A DNA stretch of 64,000 nucleotides from Syntrophales bacterium (GTDB lineage: Bacteria; Desulfobacterota; Syntrophia; Syntrophales; PHBD01), in contig DAOSEM010000001.1 of assembly GCA_035363115.1 (NCBI GenBank), positions 744,001-808,000 on the forward strand, in the 5' to 3' direction. A program made the translations under genes and the position numbers. Numbering within the stretch: position 1 is the first letter of the stretch; each line of letters starts with the position of its first letter. The notes under the pieces are model-generated. The model searched no databases and was not told the origin of the DNA. It saw only the letters and a list, made by a program, of their open reading frames with translations. Below are positions 1 to 8,373 of the stretch, piece after piece.

Positions 1-737
1 TCCCGGGACAGCTCGCCGATCTCGTCCAGGAACAGGGTTCCCTTGTGGGCCAGCTCGAAGCGCCCCGGCTTGCTCACCACGGCCCCCGTGAAGGAGCCCT
101 TCTCGTGACCGAACAGCTCGCTCTCCATGAGGTTTTCCGGGATGGCGGCGCAGTTGATCTTCAGGAAGGGGTTGGCTTTCCGGGTGCTGTTCAGGTGGAT
201 CGCCTGGGCGGCCAACTCCTTGCCCGTGCCGGTCTCCCCGGTGATCAGGACCGTCGTCGTCGTCGGGGCGACGCGGCGGATCGTCTCGAACAGCTCCGTC
301 ATGGCCTCCCCCCGGCCGATGATGCCCCCGTGGTCCATCTCTCCCGGCCCGGGAACGAACTCGCTGTCGTCCAGGGTCTTGGTCTGGATCGCCTTCCGGA
401 TCACGTTCTTGATCTCGTCCTGCTCGAACGGTTTCGTGATGTAATCGAAGGCGCCCTTTTTAAGGGCGTCCACGGCCGTCGCAATCGTGCCGTAGGCGGT
501 GATCATGATGACCGGCAGGCCGGGGTGGTCCTGCCGGATCGCGTCGAGCAGACCCATCCCGTCCAGCTTCGGCATTTTCAGGTCCGTGACGACCGCCGAG
601 ACCTCCTCCCTCTTGAGAGCCTTCAGCGCTTCGAGGCCGTCCGCGGCGAGGAGGACGTCGAGGCCTTCCTTCTTCAGCATGGCCTGCAGGACCAGCCGCA
701 TGTTCAGCTCATCGTCCACAACGAGAATCCTGTGCAT
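1..737 (-). CDS. NtrC-family sigma-54 response regulator (3' end cut by window)
   Basis: This is a two-component transcription activator of sigma-54 promoters; only the first 245 residues are in the window. The N-terminal receiver has the acidic pair in LVVDDE and the phospho-acceptor Asp52 in TDLKMP. It is followed by a AAA+ domain with Walker A GETGTGKE and a sigma-54 contact loop reading GSFTGA, a variant of the usual GAFTGA. The rest of the AAA+ domain and the Fis helix-turn-helix lie outside the window. The ATG at 737 begins directly with the receiver. It lies 63 nt downstream of the kinase gene on the same strand, so the pair is almost certainly a cognate two-component system. It is one of two sigma-54 activators here. 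Confidence 0.95.
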   Translation of the reverse strand, partial: MHRILVVDDELNMRLVLQAMLKKEGLDVLLAADGLEALKALKREEVSAVVTDLKMPKLDGMGLLDAIRQDHPGLPVIMITAYGTIATAVDALKKGAFDYITKPFEQDEIKNVIRKAIQTKTLDDSEFVPGPGEMDHGGIIGRGEAMTELFETIRRVAPTTTTVLITGETGTGKELAAQAIHLNSTRKANPFLKINCAAIPENLMESELFGHEKGSFTGAVVSKPGRFELAHKGTLFLDEIGELSR

Positions 738-800
738 TGAAGAACCTTTCCAAAAGGGCGGACGGCCGGAGCGGGGCCGCCTCCCGTGAAGTATCCGGGC

Positions 801-2324
801 CTATGAGGGAAGGCCGACCCGGATGATGAAGATGCTTCCCCGGCCCGGGAGGGACTTGGCCCGGATGTGGCCGCCGTGCCCCCGCATGATCCGCTGGCAG
901 ATGGCCAGCCCCAGGCCGACCCCCCGCTCCTTGGTCGTAAAGAATGGCTTGAAGATGTTTTTCATGTCTTCCCGGCGGATTCCCGGTCCCGTGTCCCGGA
1001 TCGTGATGGCCACTGTGTCTCCCTCGTCGCTTTCGATCCGCCGGGTGCGGAGCGTCAGGGTTCCCCCTTCCGGCATGGCCTCGATGGCGTTCATGGCGAT
1101 GTTGAGGATGACCTGGACCAGTTGCTCCGGGTCGGCGTTGACTACCGGCAGCTCGGGGCGGAGGTCCGTCTGGATCGCGATCTTTTCGGACAGGATGTTG
1201 GCCCGGATGACGTCCACGGCCCGCTCGATGACGCGGTTGATGTCCTGGGGCTTCAGGTCGGGCCGGTAGGGACGGGCGAAATTGAGGAATTGCGACACGA
1301 CCCGGTTGAGCCGGTTCACTTCCTCGATGATGACGTCCAGCAGTTTCAGGTTCTCCTCCGAGTTGACCTCCGAGCGCAGGTACTGGGCGGCGCCCTTGAT
1401 GGACCCCAGGGGGTTCCGGATCTCGTGGGCGAAGACCGGGGCCATCTCCTCCAGGAGGAGGGACTTCTCCCGCTCGAGCTTCTCGTCGAAGGCGAAGAGG
1501 GACCGCAGCAGCTCCCGGCTGTGCGGAAACAGGAGAGTGAAGAGCTTCTTCAGGATCTCCCGGAGGGGCTCGATGGCGATGACGATGAGGAAACTGGCCA
1601 CCATCAGGTGGGTGAAGGGCGGGGTCGTTTCCGCGGAGAACAGCCTCAGGATCGCCCAGGCCATCAGGGTGAGCGTGATCGTGATGATCGCCAGGAACAG
1701 CGTCCGGGCCATGATCTCCCGGAGCTCCGCCATCTGGGTATGGGTGACGAACATCAGGACGAAATAGAGCAGGACGGCGATGAAGATGTTGGAGAGGGGC
1801 GGGAACGCTCCGTGGAGGTGCTGGAACAGGTCCGCCATGCTCAGGAGAAACGCGGCCGTGCAGGCCAGCGTCAGGTAGAGAAACCGCTTCTTCTCCGGTC
1901 CCGCCATGCGGCGGAGGGTGAAAAGGATCAGGGCCGCCAGGCAGACCAGCAGGATCCCGATGACGTAGATTTCCAGGGCCAGGGTGAAGGAGTAGCGCTC
2001 GCGGAACGGCGTGAAGGACGCCGCGCCGAGGGCGAGGCTGACCAGGGCCGTCACGGCCGCGTCCCGCCGGCGGAGGACGCGCCGGTCCTTCACGAGGTTC
2101 TGAAAGAAGGCCACCGCCAGGGGCGGGATTCCCAGGAGTCCCAGAAAGGAGACGGCGTTCCAGAATTCGGCCGGCGTCACCTGCCCGAAGAACTGACCCC
2201 ACTTGTGCAGGAAGACCGTGAAGCAGAGGGCCGCGAAGGACAGGAGGATCGGCCCCCTGTCTCTCCGCAGGAGAATGGAGATGCTGATGATCAGCGAAAC
2301 GGCTGCCAGAGTGAATATTTCCAT
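801..2324 (-). CDS. Membrane sensor histidine kinase
   Basis: This is a 507-aa sensor kinase, probably the partner of the NtrC-type regulator just downstream. The N-terminal 270 residues hold about eight hydrophobic segments, forming an integral-membrane sensor rather than a periplasmic loop. The HisKA H-box reads FAHEIRNPLGS with phospho-acceptor His300. The ATPase domain shows an N-box (NIAMNAIEA), a G1 box (DTGPGI) and a G2 box (GVGLGLAI). I start at the ATG at 2324, where the first membrane segment begins. An upstream in-frame ATG at 2357 would add 11 residues, and neither has a strong ribosome-binding site. The signal sensed cannot be read from the sequence. Confidence 0.93.
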   Translation of the reverse strand: MEIFTLAAVSLIISISILLRRDRGPILLSFAALCFTVFLHKWGQFFGQVTPAEFWNAVSFLGLLGIPPLAVAFFQNLVKDRRVLRRRDAAVTALVSLALGAASFTPFRERYSFTLALEIYVIGILLVCLAALILFTLRRMAGPEKKRFLYLTLACTAAFLLSMADLFQHLHGAFPPLSNIFIAVLLYFVLMFVTHTQMAELREIMARTLFLAIITITLTLMAWAILRLFSAETTPPFTHLMVASFLIVIAIEPLREILKKLFTLLFPHSRELLRSLFAFDEKLEREKSLLLEEMAPVFAHEIRNPLGSIKGAAQYLRSEVNSEENLKLLDVIIEEVNRLNRVVSQFLNFARPYRPDLKPQDINRVIERAVDVIRANILSEKIAIQTDLRPELPVVNADPEQLVQVILNIAMNAIEAMPEGGTLTLRTRRIESDEGDTVAITIRDTGPGIRREDMKNIFKPFFTTKERGVGLGLAICQRIMRGHGGHIRAKSLPGRGSIFIIRVGLPS

Positions 2325-2537
2325 GGTCGCAAGGATATCCGCCGGGGAACCCGGCATCCGGGAGCATGATAGGTGCAAATGGGGGATGACGTCAAGGCGG
2401 AGGACGGAACCGCCCGCGTTCGCGGGCTGCCGGGACGCCCCGACCGTGCGGATGGGAAACGATACCCCGCCGCTGCCGTGGGAAGGAGACGCCCGGGAGA
2501 GGCGTACAGTTCGGCGGCGGCGGGGTCGTGATTACCT

Positions 2538-2900
2538 TCAGGCCCTCTCGGCTCCCTCGCCCGGAATGGCGTACCGGAAGCAGCTGTCGGACTGGTAGAA
2601 CAGGCTGAACCGCTCAATCTTCCTGGGTTCCGTGATTTTCTTAGCCCGGACCTTCACCTGGATCGGCATCATGCTGAGCTCCATGTCGCCGAAATAGAGG
2701 TTGTCCAGGCTGAACCAGCCGTACATGACCGGAGCCTCTCCTTCTTCCATCGCCTGGCTGTCGGTCCGCCACAGCTGCTCGATGCCGGTGTCGGGTTCCG
2801 CGTAGTAGAAGACGCCGTCATTCTCCACCCGGGTGGAGATCCGCTCCCGTCTCTCGACCGGTCTGGACACTGCGCTCCCGGCCACTCTTTTCTTTCTCAT
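2538..2900 (-). CDS. Hypothetical protein, 120 aa
   Basis: I do not recognise this small protein. It starts with a basic stretch (MRKKRVAGS), has a charged middle and no membrane segment or cysteine motif, and looks soluble. The ATG at 2900 is chosen because AAGGAGGG sits 5-9 nt upstream; the longer reading from 2972 has no such site. It stands alone between the kinase gene and the divergent lipid operon, so its promoter must lie in 2901-3325. Confidence 0.7.
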   Translation of the reverse strand: MRKKRVAGSAVSRPVERRERISTRVENDGVFYYAEPDTGIEQLWRTDSQAMEEGEAPVMYGWFSLDNLYFGDMELSMMPIQVKVRAKKITEPRKIERFSLFYQSDSCFRYAIPGEGAERA

Positions 2901-3325
2901 GACACCCTCCTTGGTTCGAAGCATGGTTTGGAGATGCAAAATTCCCTTTGCCTTTTCCCGTACAGGATCCATGCCAAGGCCGCCGATGCCGGTGCCATTT
3001 TGTAACTGTCCGGATTGCCGCCGCTATTCATGGGGCCGACGTTTGGAGCCGGACGATTTCCCGGCCCCCGGTGCGTAAATCATTACGCGGTGCGTACGGG
3101 AGTGCGCAGGATTGGCGCGGCCGGAGCCGCCTTTGCGGCGGCCCCGGAATCGTTCACTTCCCGCGGTGAAACCGGCCGGATATTCCGGATTCGTAGCGCC
3201 GCCGTCCGGGGGGAGAGGGACGGGCCGGCCAGGTCCGTGGTTCCCGTTTCTGCTGATGGGCCGCCCGATTATTCCCCTGTGAGAACGGTTTGTTCGCCGG
3301 CGCCGCCGCCCGTGTTGACCCGCGC
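2901..3325. other. Divergent intergenic region
   Basis: About 425 nt separate the small minus-strand gene from the sigma-54 promoter of the plus-strand lipid operon. Open reading frames cross it, including an in-frame upstream extension of the acyltransferase gene, but none has a ribosome-binding site or a recognisable protein. It probably carries the promoter of the small gene and activator sites for the operon. I see no clear dyad. Confidence 0.5.
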
Positions 3326-3341
3326 TGGCATGGATGGTGCT
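3326..3341 (+). promoter_or_regulatory. Sigma-54 (-24/-12) promoter of the lipid operon
   Basis: The sequence is TGGCATGGATGGTGCT. The invariant GG (3327-3328) and GC (3339-3340) are exactly 10 nt apart, and the -24 element TGGCATG is close to consensus TGGCACG. Transcription would start near 3352, about 30 nt before the first start codon at 3381. The match is by eye only. Confidence 0.65.
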
Positions 3342-3380
3342 TTGGGGGCGGTCAAATCCATCCCGATGGAGGTTGCCGAG

Positions 3381-4355
3381 ATGCGGGATTCATGCATCGC
3401 CGTTGTATTTCCCGGACAGGGGTGCCAGCGGCCCGGAATGGGCCGGGACTTTCACGAGGCCTTTGCCGTCAGCCGTCAGGCTTTCGAAGAGGCGTCGGAT
3501 GCCCTGGGGTGGGATGTGGCGGCCTTGTGCTTTGCCGATGATGAACGGATTCACCGCACGGAGTACACGCAGCCCTGCATCCTCGTGACGGAGACGGCCA
3601 TGTGCCGGGCCTTCCGCGAAATGACCGGCCTGGACCCAGCCCTCTTCGCCGGCCACAGCCTCGGGGAATTCACCGCCCTGGTGGCGGCGGGCGTGCTCTC
3701 GTTGTCCGACGCCGTCCGGATCGTCCGGGAGCGGGGACGGCTGATGCAGAAGGCCGTTCCGGAGGGCGGAGCCATGGTGGCCGTCATCGCGGGCGCCCTG
3801 GATCCCGGGGCCGTCCGGCAGGTGCTGGAAGGGCTCCCGGTGGACGTGGCGAACGTGAACTCCCCGCGTCAGATCGTGCTCAGCGGGCTGAAGGAAGGAG
3901 TCGAGGAGGCCGTCGCCCGGCTTCGGGACACCCTGGACGGCGAGGGGTGCCGGTTCGTGCCCCTGACGGTGAGCGCCCCGTTTCACAGCCGCTTCATGAA
4001 ATCCGCGGAGGCCCCCCTCGAATGCGCCCTGCAGGAGGTCCGGTCCCGGATGGTTCCGGAAGCGGCGCCGCGCGTGGCCTCGAATGCCGGAGGCGGCTTT
4101 CACGAGGCCTGCGGCGACACCGTGATCCGGAACCTGGTGCGGCAGGTGAGCGGCACGGTCCGGTGGGTGGACAACATGCAGGCCGTGGCGTCCCGGGCGG
4201 ACTCGATTTTCGAGATCGGGCCGGGGAGGCCGCTCCGTGATTTTTTCCGGGCCCTGGACGTCGGATGCACGTCCGTTTCCACGCTGTCGGCTGTCCGCAG
4301 GCTGTGCGAAGCGGAAAACAGCGCCTCCCGCCTGCGGAACGCAACCATGTCATGA
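3381..4355 (+). CDS. ACP S-malonyltransferase-like acyltransferase (FabD family)
   Basis: This 324-aa protein should transfer malonyl (or a related acyl group) from CoA to an acyl carrier protein. FabD hallmarks are in order: PGQG at the N-terminus, the nucleophile elbow GHSLGEF with Ser93, an Arg in RERGRLMQ, and the catalytic His202 in SAPFHSRFM. The ATG at 3381 has GGAGG 8 nt upstream. A longer reading from 3015 would add 122 unrelated residues. It is the first gene of the operon. Extender specificity is uncertain, because the usual residue after the nucleophile is not a reliable guide here. Confidence 0.9.
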   Translation: MRDSCIAVVFPGQGCQRPGMGRDFHEAFAVSRQAFEEASDALGWDVAALCFADDERIHRTEYTQPCILVTETAMCRAFREMTGLDPALFAGHSLGEFTALVAAGVLSLSDAVRIVRERGRLMQKAVPEGGAMVAVIAGALDPGAVRQVLEGLPVDVANVNSPRQIVLSGLKEGVEEAVARLRDTLDGEGCRFVPLTVSAPFHSRFMKSAEAPLECALQEVRSRMVPEAAPRVASNAGGGFHEACGDTVIRNLVRQVSGTVRWVDNMQAVASRADSIFEIGPGRPLRDFFRALDVGCTSVSTLSAVRRLCEAENSASRLRNATMS

Positions 4356-4394
4356 ATAAGCCGGGCGACCGGAAGAATGGAAGCAAGGAGCGAT

Positions 4395-5591
4395 ATGGAC
4401 TTCAACCTTGACGACAACCAGCAGATGCTCGTGGAATCGGTCCGCCGCTTCGTCCGGAGCGAGATCCTTCCGGGGATCCTCGAAAGGGAGCGGAAGGACG
4501 CCTTTCCCTGGGACATCATCCGCAAAATCTGGAACATGGGCATCATGAACCTGACCGTTCCCCCGTCCGTCGGAGGAAGCGGCGTGGACGTCCTCACGGG
4601 CGCCCTCATCATCCGAGAGCTCGCCTGCGGTGACGCGGGCATCGCCACGTCGGCCATGTGCAACGACCTGGCCAACGCCGTCATCGCCTTTCACGGGAGC
4701 CCACAGCAGCAGGAGCGTTTCCTCGGACCCTTTGTCGGAGCGCCCCTGCTCGCGTCCTTCTGCCTGACGGAGCCCGGTGCCGGGTCGGACAACTCGGCCA
4801 TGTCGACATTCATCCGCAAGGAGGAAAACGGCGGCTATCGCCTCAACGGCACCAAGTGCTTCATCACCAACGCGTCCCATGCCTCCCAGTTCACGGTCTT
4901 CTGCAAACTGGAAAAGCCCGCCGGACGCTTCCTGTCCTGCGTGATCGTACCGCTCCCGGAGGCGCCGGGGGAGGGGGACGGCGGGACGCCTGAGCGGAGG
5001 GAGATCGACCTTCCGGGAGGGGGCCGCGTCACCGTCGGGAAGCCCGAGGACAAGCTGGGCATCCGGCTGTCGAACACGGCGTCCGTGACGTTCGAGGACG
5101 TGGTCGTCCGGGCGGACCAGGTGATCGGGGACCGGAGGCTCGGCTTTTCTTATATTGTCGATGTACTCGACTACGCCCGGCCGATGGTGGCGGCCATCGC
5201 CCTCGGCACGGCGCGCCGCGCCCTCGACCTGACCCTGGCCTACACGCGGGAGCGCAAGCAGTTCGGCAGCCGCATCTGCGACCTCCCGGTGGCCCGGGAG
5301 ACCCTGGTGGCAATGTGGAAGAAGACGGAGCTGGCGGAGCTGGCCCTCCTGAAGGCCGCTGTAAAAGTCCAGGAGCGGGCGTCCGACCGTGGTCTCTACG
5401 CTTCCCTGGCGAAAAACGCCGCGGCGGAGGCGGCCCTGTACTGCTCCGCGGAGGGCCTGCATCTGCACGGCGGTTACGGGTTCACGAACGAGTACGAGAT
5501 CGCCAAGCTCGCCCGGGACGCCCATATCCTCGACATCTACGAGGGCGTCCGGGAGGTTCAGCACATGATCATGGGCCGGGAGATCGTCTGA
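4395..5591 (+). CDS. Acyl-CoA (acyl-ACP?) dehydrogenase homologue in the lipid operon
   Basis: This 398-aa FAD flavoprotein of the acyl-CoA dehydrogenase superfamily would introduce or remove an alpha,beta double bond. Typical features are the FAD-binding stretch CLTEPGAGSD, FITNASH, and the canonical catalytic glutamate near the C-terminus in DIYEGVREVQ. The start at 4395 follows AAGGAG by 4 nt; an in-frame ATG at 4377 is possible. It lies between the malonyltransferase and KSIII and overlaps the KSIII start by 1 nt. Inside an ACP-based operon with no enoyl reductase it may act on ACP-bound chains, either desaturating them or replacing the reductase. That role is inference. Confidence 0.9.
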   Translation: MDFNLDDNQQMLVESVRRFVRSEILPGILERERKDAFPWDIIRKIWNMGIMNLTVPPSVGGSGVDVLTGALIIRELACGDAGIATSAMCNDLANAVIAFHGSPQQQERFLGPFVGAPLLASFCLTEPGAGSDNSAMSTFIRKEENGGYRLNGTKCFITNASHASQFTVFCKLEKPAGRFLSCVIVPLPEAPGEGDGGTPERREIDLPGGGRVTVGKPEDKLGIRLSNTASVTFEDVVVRADQVIGDRRLGFSYIVDVLDYARPMVAAIALGTARRALDLTLAYTRERKQFGSRICDLPVARETLVAMWKKTELAELALLKAAVKVQERASDRGLYASLAKNAAAEAALYCSAEGLHLHGGYGFTNEYEIAKLARDAHILDIYEGVREVQHMIMGREIV

Positions 5592-6586
5592 TGCCTCTGT
5601 ATCTGCACGGCCTGGGACACTTTCACCCGGAGAACGAAATCACCAACCGGTTCCTGGAGGAGCTGGACATCGGCACCACGGAGGATTGGATCCTGGAGCG
5701 GGTGGGAATCCTCTCCAGGCGGACGATCCTGCCGCTGGACTATATCCGTGAGACGAAGAACCGGGACATCCGGGAGGCCTACGACGCAGCGCCCTTCGGG
5801 AATGCCAGGACGGGAGCCCTGGCGGCCCGGATGGCCATCGAGCGGGCCGGGATCACGCCCGGGGACATAGGCCTGGTGATCTCCGGCGGCTCCGCCCCGG
5901 ACTCCCTGACCCCGGCGGAGGCGGCGAGCATCGCCGGCATGCTGGGAATCGACGCCCCCTGCTTCGATCTCAACTCCGCCTGCACGAGCTTCGGCATGCA
6001 GGTGGCCTTCATCTCCCGCATGGATCCCGGGCAATTGCCGGATTACGTCCTCCTGGTCAACCCGGAGAACCTGACGCGCTCCGTCGACTACTCGGACCGG
6101 GCCACGGCCGTCCTGTTCGGGGACGGAAGCGCGGCGGCCGTTCTTTCCGCGACGGTTCCCTCGCGGACGGCCGTCGAGGGCTGCGAGTCCTGTTCAAAGC
6201 CCTCGGCCTGGGAAAAGGTGAGCATACCCCGGACGGGCCATTTCACCCAGGACGGGAACGCCGTCCAGGGGTTTGCCATTCGCCGGACCACGGAGTCCCT
6301 CCAGGGCATGCGCCGCGAGGGAGCGGAGAACGGCGGCCGCCTGCTCTTCGTCGGCCACCAGGCCAACCTGGGGATGCTGCAGACCGTCTGTACCCGGGCG
6401 GGAATCCGGGAAGACGACCACTGGCACAACGTGGAGCATTTCGGAAACACGGGTGCGGCGGGGGCACCTTCGGTCCTCAGCCAGCGCTGGGAAGACCTCC
6501 GGCCGGGGGACCGGGTTGCCGTGGCGCTGGTGGGCGCCGGCCTGACCTGGACCTCCATGGAGCTGCATGTGAGGGGGACCGCATGA
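5591..6586 (+). CDS. 3-oxoacyl-ACP synthase III-like (FabH family)
   Basis: This 331-aa ketosynthase III is expected to condense an acyl-CoA starter with malonyl-ACP. The Cys-His-Asn triad is visible: Cys131 in NSACTSFG, His256 in GHQAN and Asn286 in GNTGAA. Length matches FabH. Its ATG overlaps the stop of the upstream dehydrogenase by one base (TGATG), and its own stop overlaps the next start by 4 nt, so translation is coupled. The starter is unknown; this branch of the family also includes synthases using unusual primers. Confidence 0.9.
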   Translation: MPLYLHGLGHFHPENEITNRFLEELDIGTTEDWILERVGILSRRTILPLDYIRETKNRDIREAYDAAPFGNARTGALAARMAIERAGITPGDIGLVISGGSAPDSLTPAEAASIAGMLGIDAPCFDLNSACTSFGMQVAFISRMDPGQLPDYVLLVNPENLTRSVDYSDRATAVLFGDGSAAAVLSATVPSRTAVEGCESCSKPSAWEKVSIPRTGHFTQDGNAVQGFAIRRTTESLQGMRREGAENGGRLLFVGHQANLGMLQTVCTRAGIREDDHWHNVEHFGNTGAAGAPSVLSQRWEDLRPGDRVAVALVGAGLTWTSMELHVRGTA

Positions 6587-7182
6587 CCTATCGGGAATTC
6601 ATGGAACGGAGCCGCTTCGACCTGGAGCACCTGCTGGCTTTCGCCCACGGCAACCTGGTGGAGGACCCGCCGGCGGGATTCGACGCCCGCCTGCCCGCCC
6701 CGCCGTTTCTCATGATGGACCGCATCCTCTCCATCACGGCCGGCGGTCGCGGGGGGCGCATCGTGGCGGAGCAGGACATCCGCCCGGATACCTGGTACTT
6801 CCAGTGCCACTTCCGGAATGACCCGGTGCAGCCGGGCTGCCTTGGCGTGGACGCGATCTGGCAGCTCCTGGGATTCTTCTGCGCCTGGCGCGGCGGCCTG
6901 GGATCGGGCCGGGCCCTGGGGTGCGGGGAGATCGACTTTGGCGGCCAGATCCGTCCCTACAGCCGCCTGGTCCGCTACGAGATTGACGTGAAACGCTTTT
7001 CCCGGCTCAAGGAGTCGGAGGCGAGCATCGTAATCGGGGACGGAACCGTCTTCGTGGACGGGGAGCCGGTGTACCGGGTCGCCGGTGCACGGACGGGACT
7101 GTTCCGGGACATCGCCTACCGGGACTATCCACACCGCTCTACCCGGTCGGCAGGGGGAACGGCAAAAGGAGGAACGGTATGA
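6583..7182 (+). CDS. FabA-like 3-hydroxyacyl-ACP dehydratase
   Basis: This 199-aa hotdog-fold dehydratase closely resembles FabA, the enzyme that makes trans-2-decenoyl-ACP and can isomerise it to the cis-3 isomer. The active-site stretch has His76 in CHFRNDPV and Asp90 in GCLGVDAIWQ, followed by a tryptophan-rich FCAW segment and a GRALG motif, all as in FabA. It overlaps the neighbours on both sides by 4 nt (ATGA). The basic C-terminal tail is not conserved. A FabA-type enzyme beside a FabZ-type one suggests two dehydration contexts or an isomerisation step. Confidence 0.9.
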   Translation: MTYREFMERSRFDLEHLLAFAHGNLVEDPPAGFDARLPAPPFLMMDRILSITAGGRGGRIVAEQDIRPDTWYFQCHFRNDPVQPGCLGVDAIWQLLGFFCAWRGGLGSGRALGCGEIDFGGQIRPYSRLVRYEIDVKRFSRLKESEASIVIGDGTVFVDGEPVYRVAGARTGLFRDIAYRDYPHRSTRSAGGTAKGGTV

Positions 7183-7913
7183 ACATGAACGGAAAACCGG
7201 TGGCCATCGTGACCGGGGGCGGGACGGGCATCGGCGCGGCCTGCTGCCGCGCCCTGGCCGCCGACGGCTTCTGCGTGGGGGTCCACTACCGCAGCAGCAT
7301 CACCCCGGCGATGCAGCTCATCGAGGAGATGGGCGATGGCTTTCTTCTCCACGCCGACCTGGCCGACCCGGAGCAGGTGGAGGCCATGGTCCGGAAAATC
7401 AAGGAGATCGCCGGGAAGGTGGACGTCCTGGTGAACAACGCCGGCGTTTCCATCAACGCGCCGATCCACGGGATGAACCTCGACCAGTTTGACGCCCAGC
7501 GGTCCCTGATGCGGGGGATCTGGTACTTCACCAAGCGGGTGATCCGCCTGTTCATGCTGCGAAACGGCGGCGGGCGCATCATCAACATCTCCAGCGTCGT
7601 CGGGTCCACGGGGAACGCCGGCCAGATCGCCTACTGCATGGAAAAGGCCGCCATGGACGCGTTCACGCGCTCCCTGGCGAAGGAGTGCTCCGGGAGAAAC
7701 ATCCTGGTCAACTCCGTGGCCCCCGGGTTCATCGAGACGGACATGACCGCGGGCCTCCCGGAGGAGGTCCGGACGAAGATCCTGGCGGACATTCCCCTGG
7801 AGCGGATGGGCCGTCCCGAGGAGGTCGCCGAGGTCATCTCGTTTTTGTCCCGCAGGGGCTCCTACGTGACCGGCTCGGTGATTCACGTCAACGGGGGGCT
7901 CTATGGCGGCTGA
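7179..7913 (+). CDS. 3-oxoacyl-ACP reductase (FabG-like SDR)
   Basis: This 244-aa NAD(P)H-dependent short-chain dehydrogenase should reduce beta-ketoacyl-ACP to the 3-hydroxy form. It shows the cofactor glycine motif TGGGTGIG, NNAG, and the catalytic triad Ser139, Tyr152 and Lys156 with the usual 13-residue Ser-Tyr spacing. The C-terminus ends in a typical NGG turn. The start overlaps the FabA-like stop by 4 nt, and its 3' end overlaps the next gene by 11 nt. Confidence 0.92.
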   Translation: MNMNGKPVAIVTGGGTGIGAACCRALAADGFCVGVHYRSSITPAMQLIEEMGDGFLLHADLADPEQVEAMVRKIKEIAGKVDVLVNNAGVSINAPIHGMNLDQFDAQRSLMRGIWYFTKRVIRLFMLRNGGGRIINISSVVGSTGNAGQIAYCMEKAAMDAFTRSLAKECSGRNILVNSVAPGFIETDMTAGLPEEVRTKILADIPLERMGRPEEVAEVISFLSRRGSYVTGSVIHVNGGLYGG

Positions 7914-8373
7914 TGCGCTTCTTCGGGCCCGGGTGCTGGAGGCCGTGCCGCAGCGCCCGCCGTTCCGCTTCATCGACAACATCCACGAGCTGGACGAGAA
8001 CCGGATCGTGGGCTCGTACCGCTTCCGGGCGGACGAGTTCTTCTATGCCGGGCATTTCCCGGGCCGTCCGGTCACGCCCGGCGTGATCCTCGTGGAGGCC
8101 ATGGCCCAGGTGGGAGTGGTCGCCCTGGGGCTGTCCCTGGCGATGACGGACGGCCGGGAGGGCACCGGGTCCCTGACGACCCTCTTCACCCTGGTGGAGG
8201 GGGTGGAATTCAAGGGAGTGGTGCATCCCGGGGAGCGGGTCGTGACGGTGGGGGAAAAGATCTACTTCCGCAGGGGGACCCTGAAGTCCAGGGTCGCCAT
8301 GACGCGGGAGAACGGGGAGGAAGTCTGCTCCGGCATCCTGGCCGGAATGGGGGTGGTGCTACATGAAGCGTAG
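7903..8373 (+). CDS. FabZ-like 3-hydroxyacyl-ACP dehydratase
   Basis: This 156-aa hotdog protein has the FabZ active site: His51 in GHFPGRPVTPG and Glu65 in LVEAMAQVG. It should dehydrate 3-hydroxyacyl-ACP to trans-2-enoyl-ACP. Size matches FabZ. It begins 11 nt inside the ketoreductase gene and ends 11 nt inside the ketosynthase gene, so it is embedded in the coupled operon. With the FabA-like protein this gives two dehydratases for one ketosynthase line. Confidence 0.9.
   Translation: MAADALLRARVLEAVPQRPPFRFIDNIHELDENRIVGSYRFRADEFFYAGHFPGRPVTPGVILVEAMAQVGVVALGLSLAMTDGREGTGSLTTLFTLVEGVEFKGVVHPGERVVTVGEKIYFRRGTLKSRVAMTRENGEEVCSGILAGMGVVLHEA

Noticed and set aside
3015..3380. 122-codon N-terminal extension of the FabD-like protein
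   Set aside because: It crosses the sigma-54 promoter, lacks homology-like features, and the ATG at 3381 has a good ribosome-binding site.
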